DNA of 64,000 nt from Nonomuraea indica (GTDB lineage: Bacteria > Actinomycetota > Actinomycetes > Streptosporangiales > Streptosporangiaceae), in NCBI RefSeq assembly GCF_002850745.1, contig NZ_KZ559481.1, forward strand, positions 16,841 through 80,840. Direction: 5' to 3'. The notes under the pieces were generated by a model. That model did not search any database. It was not told the origin of the DNA and saw only the letters and a program-made list of their open reading frames with translations. How positions within the stretch are numbered: position 1 is the first letter of the stretch; each line of letters starts with the position of its first letter. Below are positions 25,468 through 35,600 of this stretch, one piece after another. A program made the translations under genes and the position numbers.

Positions 25468-26073
25468 ATGTTGCGCATCGGCACCTCCGGCACGGCCGGC
25501 TCGGCGGACGTGGTCATCTGCGGGTGGCGCGACAGCCGGCGTCCCCCGGTCAGGACCGGGGTCAAGCTGGTCTTCCAGGCGGGCGGCACGGTCCCCGCGC
25601 TGCCCGGGCTGCGGGTCGGCAGGCGGCCGGCGCGCGGCGTCGAGGAGCTCGCGCGGGCGCTGTGCGACGGGTTCGACGTGGTGGTGGCCGAGCCGGGCGA
25701 TCCGGCGGCGCCCGTCGTCGCGGCGGGCATGTGGCACTACGGGTGGGCGGCCGGCGACGTGGGGCCGCTCGCGGGGGCGACGGTGGCCGGGCTGATCCTG
25801 GCCGGGCTGCGGGTGCCGTGCGTGCTGGAGGTGCGGGCCGACGGCGGCGCGACGCTCGACGGCGGGTCCGTGCCCGGTCAGGAGGTGCGGGTCGCCGACC
25901 TGCTCGCGGGGCTGGCCACCCGCTTCCGGTCCGGGCGCTGCCGCACGCCGGTGGTGACGGTCCCGTTCGCGTCCGTGCGGCTGGTGCAGGAGACGTGCTC
26001 GCGGGTGCGCGTCGCGCCGTGCGCGGGCGAACCGGTGTTCCTGACGCCGTCCGGGCGGGTGCAGTCTGTGTAG
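25468..26073 (+). CDS. conserved-looking hypothetical protein
   Basis: I do not recognise this 201-residue protein. Codon use is strongly coding (third positions nearly all G or C). No signal peptide or helix is convincing, though VAGLILAGLRVPCVLEV is hydrophobic. Four cysteines cluster late (CRT, TCSR, CAG). The ATG at 25468 has only a weak GGCAGAG upstream. It is divergent from the channel gene (162 bp apart) and lies 33 bp before menC, so it may be co-transcribed with menC. Confidence 0.55.
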   Translation: MLRIGTSGTAGSADVVICGWRDSRRPPVRTGVKLVFQAGGTVPALPGLRVGRRPARGVEELARALCDGFDVVVAEPGDPAAPVVAAGMWHYGWAAGDVGPLAGATVAGLILAGLRVPCVLEVRADGGATLDGGSVPGQEVRVADLLAGLATRFRSGRCRTPVVTVPFASVRLVQETCSRVRVAPCAGEPVFLTPSGRVQSV

Positions 26074-26106
26074 GTACGCATCGAGACCTTACGCACGGGA
26101 GCAAGC

Positions 26107-27207
26107 GTGAAGATCACAGGAGTCGAGCTGCGGCGCATCGCGATGCCGCTGGTGTCGCCGTTCCGCACCTCGTTCGGCACCGAGACGGCCAGGGACGTGC
26201 TGCTGGTCAGGGTCGTCACCCCGGAGGCGGAGGGCTGGGGCGAGTGCGTGGCGATGGCGGAGCCGCTCTACTCCTCCGAGTACGTGGACGGCGCGGCCGA
26301 GGTGATCCGCCGGTTCCTGCTGCCCGCGCTGCCGCCGGAGGTCGACGCGCACGCCGTGGGCCGGGCCCTGGAACCGGTCAAGGGCCACCGGATGGCCAAG
26401 GCCGCGGTGGAGACGGCGGTGCTGGACGCGCAGCTGCGCGCCGCGGGCGAGTCGTTCGGCCGCTACCTCGGCGCGGTCCGCGACCGGGTACCGTGCGGCG
26501 TGTCGGTGGGCATCATGGACTCCGTCCCGCGGCTTCTCGACGCGGTCGAGGGCTACCTGGCCGAGGGATACGTGCGGATCAAGCTCAAGATCGAGCCGGG
26601 CTGGGACGTCGAGCCGGTCAGGGCCGTGCGGGAGCGCTTCGGCGACGCCGTGCTGCTCCAGGTCGACGCCAACGCCGCCTACACGCTCGCGGACGCGCCC
26701 CGGCTGGCCCGGCTGGACGCCTTCGACCTGCTGCTGATCGAGCAGCCGCTCGCCCACGACGACCTCGTGCAGCACGCCAGGCTGGCCCGGCGGTTGCGCA
26801 CCCCGCTCTGCCTGGACGAGTCGATCGAGTCGGCCGCGCACGCGGCCGCGGCCATCGAGCTGGGCGCGTGCTCGATCGTCAACATCAAGCCGGGGCGGGT
26901 CGGCGGCTACCTCGAGGCACGGCGCATCCACGACCTGTGCCGGGCGCACGGGATCGCGGTGTGGTGCGGCGGCATGCTGGAGACCGGCCTCGGCCGGGCG
27001 GCGAACGTCGCGCTGGCGGCGCTGCCGGGCTTCACGCTGCCCGGCGACACCTCCGCCTCGCGCCGCTACTTCGCCACCGACGTGACCGAGCCGTTCGAGC
27101 TGCGTGACGGCCACCTCGACGTGCCGACCGGGCCGGGGCTGGGCGTCGAGCCGCTGCCGGAGATCCTCGACGAGGTGACCACCTCCACGGAGTGGATCCC
27201 GTTGTGA
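26107..27207 (+). CDS. menC: o-succinylbenzoate synthase, type 2 (N-acylamino acid racemase family)
   Basis: A 366-residue enolase-superfamily enzyme. The expected catalytic set is complete: KxK at Lys159/Lys161, metal ligands Asp187, Glu212 and Asp237, and second base Lys261. CGGMLETGLGRAANVALAAL and LPGDTSASRRYF are typical of type 2 MenC, which dehydrates SHCHC to o-succinylbenzoate in menaquinone synthesis. Close homologues also racemise N-acylamino acids, so a side role is possible. No other men genes are in the window. GTG start with GGGAGC upstream. Confidence 0.88.
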   Translation: MKITGVELRRIAMPLVSPFRTSFGTETARDVLLVRVVTPEAEGWGECVAMAEPLYSSEYVDGAAEVIRRFLLPALPPEVDAHAVGRALEPVKGHRMAKAAVETAVLDAQLRAAGESFGRYLGAVRDRVPCGVSVGIMDSVPRLLDAVEGYLAEGYVRIKLKIEPGWDVEPVRAVRERFGDAVLLQVDANAAYTLADAPRLARLDAFDLLLIEQPLAHDDLVQHARLARRLRTPLCLDESIESAAHAAAAIELGACSIVNIKPGRVGGYLEARRIHDLCRAHGIAVWCGGMLETGLGRAANVALAALPGFTLPGDTSASRRYFATDVTEPFELRDGHLDVPTGPGLGVEPLPEILDEVTTSTEWIPL

Positions 27208-27237
27208 GCCCGTACGGGAAATAACCCGTTGCCGCGC

Positions 27238-27256
27238 GGTGCCGAGGCCCGGCACC
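27238..27256 (+). terminator. hairpin after menC
   Basis: GGTGCCG pairs with CGGCACC around an AGGCC loop, preceded at 27214-27229 by a weaker ACGGG/CCCGT hairpin just after the menC stop. Either ends menC transcription or acts as an attenuator ahead of the EF-Tu paralogue. Confidence 0.45.
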
Positions 27257-27420
27257 ATGGTCGCCATGTTCCGGCACGCTCCCTTCGCGACGCCCGCCAG
27301 CGCGGGCGTGGCCGAGCGTGTCCGCGACGGCCTGGAGCGCTGACCTCTTCCCGTTCGCCTTCGAGGTGATCCGGCGGGGAGAGGTCGACGACCCCGACGG
27401 GTCACCGAGACACCAGGCTC
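27257..27420 (+). pseudogene. probable frameshifted small-gene remnant ahead of the EF-Tu paralogue
   Basis: An ATG at 27257 opens a 28-codon frame (MVAMFRHAPF to DGLER) with good codon bias, stopped by TGA at 27341. If one T is skipped there the reading continues with equally good bias as ERDLFPFAFEVIRRGEVDD. The second frame has no stop before the tuf start and then runs on out of frame, so this looks like a decayed gene fragment. Less likely are a leader peptide or a programmed shift at the TGAC. Confidence 0.35.
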
Positions 27421-27435
27421 TCCGAGGAAGGGACC

Positions 27436-28602
27436 ATGGCCAAGCAGGCCTATGTGCGCACCAAGCCGCACCTCAACATCGGCACGATGGGGCACGTCGA
27501 CCACGGCAAGACCACGCTGACCGCCGCCATCACCAAGGTGCTCGCCGCGCGCGGGCAGGCCGCGTACACGCCGTTCGAGCGGATCGACCGCACCCCGGAG
27601 GAGCACTCCCGGGGCATCACGATCGCCATCTCGCACGTCGAGTACGAGACCGCCACGCGGCACTACGCGCACGTCGACATGCCGGGGCACGCCGACTACG
27701 TGAAGAACATGATCACGGGGGCGGCGCAGCTCGACGGGGCGATCCTCGTCGTGTCCGCCCAGGACGGGATCATGCCGCAGACGCGCGAGCACGTGCTGCT
27801 CGCCCGGCGGGTCGGCGTGGAGCACCTGGTCGTCGCGGTCAACAAGGCCGACGGCGCCGACCCGGAGCTGATCGACCTGATCGAACTGGAGCTGCAGGAG
27901 CTGCTCGCCGAGCACGGCTACCACGACATCCCGATGGTCCGGGTGTCCGGGCTGCGGGCGCTGGAGGGCGACCCGGAGTGGACGGCGTCGGTCGAGGACC
28001 TGCTGCGGGCGGTGGACGACCACGTCCCGGTGCCGGTCAGGTACGTGGACGCGCCGTTCCTCATGCCGGTGGAGAACGTGCTGAGCGTCACCGGCCGGGG
28101 CACGGTCGTCACCGGCGCGATCGAGCGCGGCACCGTGGCCGTCGGCGAGCAGGTCGAGGCCGTCGGGCTCGGCGGCGGGTTCACCGCGGTGGTCACCGGG
28201 GTGGAGACGTTCGGCAAGACCATGGAGCGGGGCGAGGCGGGTGACAACGCGGCCCTGCTGCTGCGCGGCGTGCGCCGTGAGCAGGTGCGGCGCGGCATGG
28301 TGCTGGCCGCCCCCGGCAGCAGGCGCGCGCACCGGTCGTTCACCGCCCGGATCCGCCTGCTCACCGCCGAGGAGGGCGGCCGGCGCGGGCCGGTCGCGCC
28401 GGGGTACCGGCCGCAGTTCTACCTGCGGACCACCGACGTGCCGGGTGAGCTGGTCCTCGACGGCCCGGCCCGGCCGGGCGACACCGTGGAGGTCCGGGTG
28501 GAGCTCGGCAGGCCGGTCGCGGTGGAGCCGGGGCTGGGCTTCGCGATCCGCGAGGGCGGGCTGACGGTCGGCGCCGGCACGGTGCTCACCGTGCCCGGCT
28601 GA
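27436..28602 (+). CDS. divergent second elongation factor Tu
   Basis: A 388-residue EF-Tu paralogue that would carry aminoacyl-tRNA to the ribosome. G1 is GHVDHGKT (19-26), switch region SRGITIAISHVEYET, G3 DMPGH with catalytic His86, and NKAD; domains II and III follow (SVTGRGTVVTGAIERG, YRPQFYLRTTD, FAIREGGLTVGAG). It departs from housekeeping EF-Tu in several places: Cys to Met in DCPGH, Asn to Ala in GITIN, and many Arg/Val changes in domain III. No rpsL/rpsG/fusA genes are near, so it is not the str-operon copy. It resembles the extra tuf genes of streptomycetes; stress or elfamycin-related use is possible but unproven. GAGGAAGGG ribosome site. Confidence 0.85.
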   Translation: MAKQAYVRTKPHLNIGTMGHVDHGKTTLTAAITKVLAARGQAAYTPFERIDRTPEEHSRGITIAISHVEYETATRHYAHVDMPGHADYVKNMITGAAQLDGAILVVSAQDGIMPQTREHVLLARRVGVEHLVVAVNKADGADPELIDLIELELQELLAEHGYHDIPMVRVSGLRALEGDPEWTASVEDLLRAVDDHVPVPVRYVDAPFLMPVENVLSVTGRGTVVTGAIERGTVAVGEQVEAVGLGGGFTAVVTGVETFGKTMERGEAGDNAALLLRGVRREQVRRGMVLAAPGSRRAHRSFTARIRLLTAEEGGRRGPVAPGYRPQFYLRTTDVPGELVLDGPARPGDTVEVRVELGRPVAVEPGLGFAIREGGLTVGAGTVLTVPG

Positions 28603-28652
28603 CCCCGCTCGCCCGGCCCCGGCCCCGGGCACGGCAGCTCCGGGGCGCCGTC

Positions 28653-28681
28653 GGCCCCGCCCAAGGTCCAGGGGCGGGGCC
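28653..28681. terminator. hairpin between convergent tuf paralogue and beta-galactosidase
   Basis: A perfect 10-bp stem GGCCCCGCCC/GGGCGGGGCC with a 9-nt loop, 51 bp after the tuf-paralogue stop. Likely bidirectional terminator. Confidence 0.65.
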
Positions 28682-28688
28682 GGGTTCG

Positions 28689-28763
28689 GAGCGCCGGGTA
28701 CAGGCCGCAGTCAGGTCGCCGCGTTCAGGCCGGGGTCGGGTCGCCGGGTTCAGGCCGGGGTGA
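28689..28763. repeat. ~25-bp degenerate tandem repeat covering the beta-galactosidase stop codon
   Basis: GGTCGCCGSGTTCAGGCCGG occurs at about 28714 and 28739 (period 25), with a weaker third unit before them. The right-hand unit contains the stop codon and final codons of the GH2 gene, so the array seems to have grown by duplicating the gene's 3' end. Confidence 0.5.
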
Positions 28764-31566
28764 AGCGCAGGCGGAAGGTCACCGGCGCGGCGCGCAGCTC
28801 GTACGCGGGCAGCGTGCCCGGCCCGCAGCTGGCCGTGCCGATCCCGTGCTGGGCGTGGTCCAGGTTGACGTGGACCCGCTCGCCCGGCACGAGATCGGGC
28901 CGGTGGCCCGCCCGTTCCAGGTCGGCCGTCGTCCACCGCCGGACGGTCAGCCCGAACTCCGGATCGCCCGACACCCGCACGCCGCGCCCGCCGTCGCCGG
29001 TCAGCTCGGCCCAGCGGACGCCGGCGCGGTGGCCGTTCTCCTGGGGGTACACGTACGGCGTCTGCAGGTCCTCGACGGTGGCGCTCCACCGGCCGACACG
29101 CGCGGCCATGCCGGTGTCGGGGTAGGCCTCGCCGGGACCGCGGCCGAACCAGGTGACGTTCCCGTACGCGGCGGGCAGCGCCATGACGACGCCCAGCCGC
29201 GGGATCGGCACGTGCCAGTCGCCTTCGGGGGTGACGTCCACGGTCAGCTCCAGCGCGTCGCCGGCGGCGGTCCACCGGTAGGCGGCGCGCAGGCCGAGGT
29301 CGGTCGCGGCGGGCGCGACGCGGGTCAGCACGGTGAGACCGCCGCCGTCCTCCCGGACGGAGTCCACCCGATGGGTGAGCCGGTGCAGGCCGAGGTCGCG
29401 CCAGGTGGCGGCCAGCCCGCCGTACCGGTCGTTGTCGGTGGGCGCCCGCCACAGCTCCAGGCGGGGCCCCTCGACGTCGATGCCGAACAGGCCGGCGAGC
29501 CGGCCGGTGGCGGCGTCGAACCGGCCGCCGCCGAGCACGATCCCCGAGCCCTCCCGGGCGGGCGCCGGAGCGGGGGCGGTCGCAGGTGCCACCGCAGGGC
29601 TGACAGCGGGGCCCGCGGCGGGCGACAGGCGGACCTGTCCCCACGCGACCTCGTGCCCCGCCGGGGCCCACGGCTCGTCGGCGGCCAGCACAGCGCGGAC
29701 GGTGAGCCAGCGCTCCCCCTCCCCCTCCGGTGGTTCGGGCAGCTTGACCTCCCCGCCGTCGGCCGGCACGTCGAGCGCGAACTCGGCGACCCGCTCCCCG
29801 TCGGCCTCCACCGTGGCCGTGAACGCCAGGTGCGTCAGGTCGCGGTGCGCGTGCGGGTTGGACACGCGCACCGTGCCGTCGCCGAACGCGAACCGCACCG
29901 GCTCGAACACCTTCTTCAGATCCAGCAGCCCCGGGGACGGCGTGCGGTCGGGGAAGACCAGCCCGTCGATGACGAAGTTGCCGTCGTGCAGCGGCTCGCC
30001 GTAGTCGCCGCCGTAGGCGTGGCCCAGCGTGGGGTGTTCGAGGCCGTGGTCGATCCATTCCCAGACGAACCCGCCGGCCAGTCTGGGATGACGCTCGAAC
30101 AGCTCCTGGTACTCGGCAAGGCCGCCGGGGCCGAGACCCATGGCGTGCGCGTACTCGCACTGCAGGAACGGCATCGCGCGCCGCCGCGCGTCCAGCTCCG
30201 GGTCGGGCAGCGGGTCCTCCACGCCGCGCCCGATGGCCTCCACCTCGGCGTGGTCGGCGTACATCCGCGAGTAGACGTCGGCGTGGGCGCACGACCAGTC
30301 GCCCTCGTAGTGGATCGGCCGGGACGGGTCGCGCTCGCGCGTCCAGTCGGCCATCACCGCGAGGTTGCGGCCCACGCCGGACTCGTTGCCGAGCGACCAC
30401 ATGATCACGCTGGGGTGGTTCTTGTCGCGTTCGACCATGCGCCGCATCCGGTCGAGCAGCGCCTCGGCCCAGCGGGGGTCGTCGGTGGGGTTGCGGCGCC
30501 AGCCGATCTTCCCGAAGCCGTGCGTCTCCAGGTCGCACTCGTCGATCACCCACAGCCCCAGCTCGTCGCACAGGTCGAGGAAAGCGGGGTGGGGCGGGTA
30601 GTGGCTGGTGCGCACGGCGTTGACGTTGTGCCGCTTCATGAGCAGCACGTCCTCGCGCATGGTCTCCAGGGGTACGGCCCGGCCGTGCTCGGGATGGAAC
30701 TCGTGCCGGTTGACGCCCTTGAGCAGCAGGGGGCGGCCGTTGGCGAGCAGGACGCCGTTGTCGATGGAGATCGTGCGGAAGCCGACGCGCAGGCGCACCC
30801 GCTCGCCGGGGAAGGTGACGACGGCGTCGTAGAGCCGCGGGGTGTCGGCCGACCACGGTTCGACGTCGACGGTGACGGGGGTGCCCGGCTCCAGGCCGTC
30901 GATGCCCAGCTCGGGCAGGCTGAGCACGCCGCCGTCGGCGTCGAAGCTCAGCGTGCCGCGTCCGCCGTCGTACGAGGCGCGCACGAACACGTCGGCGGCC
31001 GAGCGGGTCAGCGTGACGTCCCGGAAGATGCCGGGCAGCCACCACATGTCCTGGTCCTCCAGGTAGCTGGCGGCCGACCACTGGTGGACCCGTACGGCGA
31101 GCACGTTGCGGCCCGGCAGCAGGTACGGCCCGGCGTCGAACTCGACGGGCAGCCTGCTGCCGGTGGAGCAGCCCAGCTCGTGGCCGTTCAGCCAGACCCG
31201 GGCGAAGGAGTCGACGCCCTCGAACCGCAACCGCCCGCCGTTCCAGTCTGCGGGCAGGTCGAAGGCACGCCGGTAGTCGCCGGTCGGGTTGTCGGACGGG
31301 ACGTGCGGCGGGTCCACGGGGAACGGGTAGACGACGTTGGTGTAGGCGGGGGCGCCGTGGCCGTGCAACGGCCAGTGGGACGGCACCGGCAGTTCGTCCC
31401 AGCCGGAGTCGTCGTAGCCGGGTTCGGCGAAGTCGGCGGGGACGTGCGCGGTGGCCGAGAGACGGAAGCGCCAGGCGCCGTTGAGGTCGAGGGCGGGGGC
31501 GTCGGAATGGAGGGCTGCCCGGGGAGCGAGACGGCCCGAGCCGGGGGTGAGATCTGCGAGTTCCAT
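28750..31566 (-). CDS. GH2 beta-galactosidase
   Basis: A 938-residue family 2 glycoside hydrolase of LacZ type. Sugar-binding domain (about 25-190), immunoglobulin-like domain (about 190-270), TIM barrel (about 270-565) and a C-terminal beta-sandwich (about 690-937). The acid/base is Glu395 in MWSLGNESG and the nucleophile Glu471 in FLQCEYAHAMG; NVNAVRTSHYP is also typical. A short Ala/Pro-rich insertion (PAVAPATAPAPAPA) separates the linker from the last domain. No signal peptide, so cytoplasmic; no transporter or regulator gene is beside it. It probably hydrolyses beta-galactosides; lactose specificity is assumed. Confidence 0.9.
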   Translation of the reverse strand: MELADLTPGSGRLAPRAALHSDAPALDLNGAWRFRLSATAHVPADFAEPGYDDSGWDELPVPSHWPLHGHGAPAYTNVVYPFPVDPPHVPSDNPTGDYRRAFDLPADWNGGRLRFEGVDSFARVWLNGHELGCSTGSRLPVEFDAGPYLLPGRNVLAVRVHQWSAASYLEDQDMWWLPGIFRDVTLTRSAADVFVRASYDGGRGTLSFDADGGVLSLPELGIDGLEPGTPVTVDVEPWSADTPRLYDAVVTFPGERVRLRVGFRTISIDNGVLLANGRPLLLKGVNRHEFHPEHGRAVPLETMREDVLLMKRHNVNAVRTSHYPPHPAFLDLCDELGLWVIDECDLETHGFGKIGWRRNPTDDPRWAEALLDRMRRMVERDKNHPSVIMWSLGNESGVGRNLAVMADWTRERDPSRPIHYEGDWSCAHADVYSRMYADHAEVEAIGRGVEDPLPDPELDARRRAMPFLQCEYAHAMGLGPGGLAEYQELFERHPRLAGGFVWEWIDHGLEHPTLGHAYGGDYGEPLHDGNFVIDGLVFPDRTPSPGLLDLKKVFEPVRFAFGDGTVRVSNPHAHRDLTHLAFTATVEADGERVAEFALDVPADGGEVKLPEPPEGEGERWLTVRAVLAADEPWAPAGHEVAWGQVRLSPAAGPAVSPAVAPATAPAPAPAREGSGIVLGGGRFDAATGRLAGLFGIDVEGPRLELWRAPTDNDRYGGLAATWRDLGLHRLTHRVDSVREDGGGLTVLTRVAPAATDLGLRAAYRWTAAGDALELTVDVTPEGDWHVPIPRLGVVMALPAAYGNVTWFGRGPGEAYPDTGMAARVGRWSATVEDLQTPYVYPQENGHRAGVRWAELTGDGGRGVRVSGDPEFGLTVRRWTTADLERAGHRPDLVPGERVHVNLDHAQHGIGTASCGPGTLPAYELRAAPVTFRLRFTPA

Positions 31567-31666
31567 CGCCGCAGAAGCCTACGGCGTCGGGGCGGTCCAC
31601 GGGCGGCGGCCCCCGCCGTCGTGGGGCCGCCGCCGCCGTCCGGGGCGACGGCTCCCCGCCGCCCGC

Positions 31667-31699
31667 CCGGGTGGTCCGCGAGCCGTGTGGACCACCCGG
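31667..31699 (-). terminator. strong hairpin after the fasciclin gene
   Basis: A perfect 11-bp stem CCGGGTGGTCC/GGACCACCCGG with an 11-nt loop, 33 bp downstream of the fasciclin stop and ahead of the beta-galactosidase start on the same strand. Confidence 0.7.
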
Positions 31700-31731
31700 A
31701 CGACGGTCCGTGCCGCGGGGAGCCCCGGCCG

Positions 31732-32355
31732 TCACTGGGGCATGAGCACCTTGTCGATGACGTAGACGGTGGCGTTGCGGGTGGAGATGTTCCCGCACGT
31801 CACCTTGGCGTCGTTGATGGTGAGGTCCTCGCCGGAGCCCTTCGTGGTGAGCTCGCCGCCCTCCAGCGTCTTGAGCGTGACGTCCTCCAGGTCGGCGGGC
31901 GCCTTGCGGCCCTCGACCACGTGGTAGCTCAGGATCCTGGTCAGCTCTTCCTTGTCGGCCATGACCCGGTCCCTGGCGTCCTGCGGGATCGCGTCGAACG
32001 CGTCGTTGCTGGGCGCGAACACGGTGATGTCCTCGGACTGGTTGAGCTTGTCGGCCAGGCCGGCCTGCTTGACCGCCTCGGCCAGCGAGGACAGGTCGGG
32101 CACGTCGCCGAGCGCGCTGCCGACCGGCTTGTCGGCGATGCCGGACAGGGCTCCCTCCAGCGCGGAGCACCCCGGGCCCTGCGGCGACGGCGTGGTCATC
32201 TCGTCCGGTGAGGTGGTCTCGCCGGGCGAGGGCGTCATCTCCCCGGTGGCGGTCTCCTCCGGAGTGGGCGGCGGAGAGGAGAGTGCGGAGACGCTGGTAC
32301 TCCCGGTCACGGTGGCGGTCAGCGCCAGCGCCGCCGCGAGAAGCATTCGTTTCAC
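31732..32355 (-). CDS. secreted fasciclin (FAS1) domain protein
   Basis: A 207-residue exported protein. GTG 32355 is chosen because AGGGGGAC lies just upstream; this gives a clean signal peptide (VKRMLLAAALALTATVTGSTSVSA). A Thr/Pro/Glu-rich spacer (about 27-62) precedes one FAS1 domain (about 63-207) with the classic DITVFAPSNDAFDAI, LSYHVVEGR and VYVIDKVLMP. FAS1 domains mediate adhesion or carbohydrate/haem-like ligand contacts; the role here is unknown. The region upstream is unusually A+T-rich and should carry its promoter. Confidence 0.88.
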   Translation of the reverse strand: MKRMLLAAALALTATVTGSTSVSALSSPPPTPEETATGEMTPSPGETTSPDEMTTPSPQGPGCSALEGALSGIADKPVGSALGDVPDLSSLAEAVKQAGLADKLNQSEDITVFAPSNDAFDAIPQDARDRVMADKEELTRILSYHVVEGRKAPADLEDVTLKTLEGGELTTKGSGEDLTINDAKVTCGNISTRNATVYVIDKVLMPQ

Positions 32356-32597
32356 GATGTCCCCCTGAGTGCTGAGCGGCCCGGGCTCGATGGCCCGGGT
32401 CCTCTCCAGTGTCGGAGGCCATAGAGAACACAACAGTTGCAAATGCCCCAAAAAGGCACAAAAGGCGTATACCACAACTTTTGCCCGGCGCGGCGCAGAA
32501 AAGGCCGCAGTGTGGGCAGTGCCGCCGCCCGGCCCGCGCTGAACGGCCCGCGCCGGACGGCGCGTGGTGAACGGCGCGCGCCGGACGACGCGCGCCG

Positions 32598-32661
32598 GAC
32601 GGGCCAAGCGGCGGACGGGCCGAGCGCCGGACGGGCCGGGCGGCGGACGGGCCGGGCGGCG
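32598..32661. repeat. four 16-bp tandem repeats
   Basis: GACGGGCCGGGCGGCG and close variants repeat four times right up to the stop codon of the large phosphoesterase gene. The whole 311-bp interval 32356-32666 holds no gene: its left part is an A+T-rich promoter region for the fasciclin gene and its right part is this array plus looser repeats of the same kind from about 32520. Confidence 0.75.
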
Positions 32662-32666
32662 GGGTG

Positions 32667-35600
32667 TCAGGCGGCGGGCTTGGCCGCGGGTTCGGCGGCG
32701 GCCGCCGCGACCTCCACGACGGCCTGCCGGGTCACCCCGTTGACCGTGACGGCCACCGTCACCTGCCCCTCGCGCCGGCCCGTGAGCGTCCCCGTGGCCG
32801 GATCCAGCACCGCCACGTGCCGGGGCCCGGCCGTACGGGGTGAGCCGACGTGCAGGCCGGGCGAGCCGGACCAGGACGCCGACACCGGGTACGCGGCGGG
32901 CACGGTCCGCGAGCCCTGCCTGACCTCGGCCGTGACCTGCGCGCTCGTCCCGGCCGCGAGCGTGGCCGGCGCGGTCAGCGTGAGCTCGTCGACATGCGGC
33001 CGGACCTGGGCGCCGATCCAGGCGGGCGCGTCCACGAACCAGTTGCGCCGGACGTGTTCGGCCTCCTGCGGGGTGACCGGGTCGACGCCCCACAGCGACC
33101 AGCCGGTGAAGCCGCCGTCGTTCGGGGCCGTCGCGGGGTTCTTGCCGGAGTTGCCGTTGACGAACGCGGGCACGGCGTCCACCCGCGAGGCGTGGAAGGT
33201 GCCGACGTGCGCCCCGATGAGCGCGGCGCCCTTGCCGGTGGTCCGCTGGAAGTCGGCGAGCCAGCTCTCGACGAGCGCGGCCTCCTTCCGGTCGCCCAGC
33301 TGGCTGCCCTTGCCCGGGGTGGGGTCACGCGGCGGCACGTGGAAGACCACCACGACCGAGCCGATCCCGCGGTCCCGCGCGGCCGCGTCGAGCCGGGACC
33401 GCAGCAGCGCCACCTGGTCGAACCCGCCGCCGCGCAGCGTGAGACGCGAGGTGTCGAGGGTGACGAAGCGGGTGCCCCGGTGATCGAAGGTGGTGTGGGT
33501 GTCGCCGAAGACCGCCCGGAAATTGTCGATCTTGCCGCCCATGACCTCGTGGTTGCCCGGCACGTAGTGGTAGGGCAGCGTGCCGCCGAGTTCCTCGTCC
33601 AGGATGCGCTTGGCCAGTGCGAAGTCCTCGGGTGAGGCCTCGTCCACCAGGTCGCCGTTGATGATCAGGAAGTCGGGCTTCGCCGCCCTGATCTCCTTCA
33701 GCGTGCGGCGGGCGTTGCGCACGATGTCGCTGTCGGGGTCGCGGGCGACGAACTGGGCGTCCGACATGACCGCGAACCGCCACGGCATCGCCGACACCTC
33801 GGGCTTGACCACCGGGTCGGCGATCCTGACCGCGGGCGGCGCCGACACGGACGGCGGCACCTTGGCCACGAGCCCGTCGATGACGATCTCACCCGTGTAC
33901 TTCTGGTCGGCGCGCGTCTCGGCGACGTAGAAGCGGCGCAGCCGGAGCGGGTGGTTGACGCCCGACGGCACGGCGAACTCGACGTACTTCCAGCCGGTCC
34001 ACGTCAGGTACGGCCCGCGCAGGATCTGCGACTGGCCGAGCGCGTCGTAGAACTCCAGGCTGGGCCACTCGCCCTTGCCGCTGGAGTGGATCCACAGCCC
34101 GAACGCCTGCGCCTGGCCCGGGACCGTGATCTGCTGCGGCGGGCTGGCGTAGGCGGCCCGGGTGGCGGTGGACTGGGTGAAGTCGTAGGAGAGCTTCAGG
34201 CCGCCGCCGTTCTGGCCGGGCACGGCCGACAGCGAGCCGGTGGCGCGGGCCGCGGCGAACGTCCACGAGGCCGCGTCGTCGAAGCCCGCGATCGGCTTGT
34301 CCTCCAGGCCGACGGTGACGGGCACGGCGGTGGTGACGCCGCCGGCCTTGGCGGTGATGAGGCCGGACCCGGTGTCGCGCCTGGCCTTGACGGTGAAGGA
34401 GCCGTGCTCGGACGGCGTCACCTCGAACAGGTCGCGGTCGTAGGAGAGGGTGAGGTCGGCCGGCTCGATGGGGGCGGAGTTGCCGTTGCGGTCGTAGCCG
34501 ACCACGCCGAACACGGCCGTGCCGTCCGCGCCCTGCAGGGTGACACGGTCGGCGGTGGTGCCGAGCCGCTGGAGGGGCTGGAGCACGGTCAGGTCCAGGG
34601 TGCCCTTGGCGGTGCCGCGGGAGGCGGTGACCGTGGTGCGGCCGGGGACGAGCGCGTGGAATCTCCCGTCGCGGACCACACCGTGCACCGCCGGGCTGGA
34701 GCGCCAGATCGGGGCGCCCTTGGCCGGGCCGTACGTCTCGTCGTATCCGGCGGCGGTCAGCCGCCGGGTGAGACCGGGGAAGACCCGCTCGGGCCGACCG
34801 CCCGCGACGGGGGCGGCGCCGGGGGCGCGGGCCGGGTCCGTGGCGGTCTCCAGCCAGAAGCCCTTGAGCCGGCCGCTCCCTTCGGGGGCGAACAGGGCCA
34901 GGCCGTTGGGCACGTGCCGCTCGCCGCCGTCGGAGGGGCTGTTCTCCACCTGGACGTCGGCCTGGCCGGGCTCGCGGGCGAGCATGGTGGACGAGCCGCC
35001 GCCGTCGAGGTTGAGCGCGTTGGCGGCGCCCAGCTCGACCATCATCGCGGCCAGCTCGTTCAGGGTGACGCCGCGGCTGTCGGCCTGACGCCCGTCCACG
35101 GTCAGCAGGTGCATCGTGCGGCCGTCGGCGGAGAAGCCGACCGCGGTGCGCGGGTGGGCGGCCGGATCGGCGGAGTGCTGCGCGACGCCGTCCTTGACGA
35201 GGACGTGGTTGCCGCCGACGGCCGCCTTGACCTCGCGGTCGTCCGACGCCTTGGGCCGGTAGGCCACCTCGACCCGGTCGCCGGGCCGGAGCGCGGCCAG
35301 GGCGGTCGCTCCGGCGTCGCGGCCCAGCAGGACGGTGGTGCCCGCGGGGATGGGCCCGCTGCCGGCCGCCTGCCGTACCTGGGTGACGACGCCGCCGGCC
35401 AGCTCCACCTCGGTGACGGCGGTGGCGCCCTCGACGGCGCGGGTCCGCGGGTGGGAGCCCCACAGCGGCGTGAACAGGCCCACGCCGTCCCGCTGGACGA
35501 GCTGGTTGAACTGGGTGAGCGTGATCGGCGAACCGCCCGCGGGGGTGGCGGTGCCCTCGAAGTGCATGGTGAGCACGCGGCCGATGCCGTCGCCGGTGAC

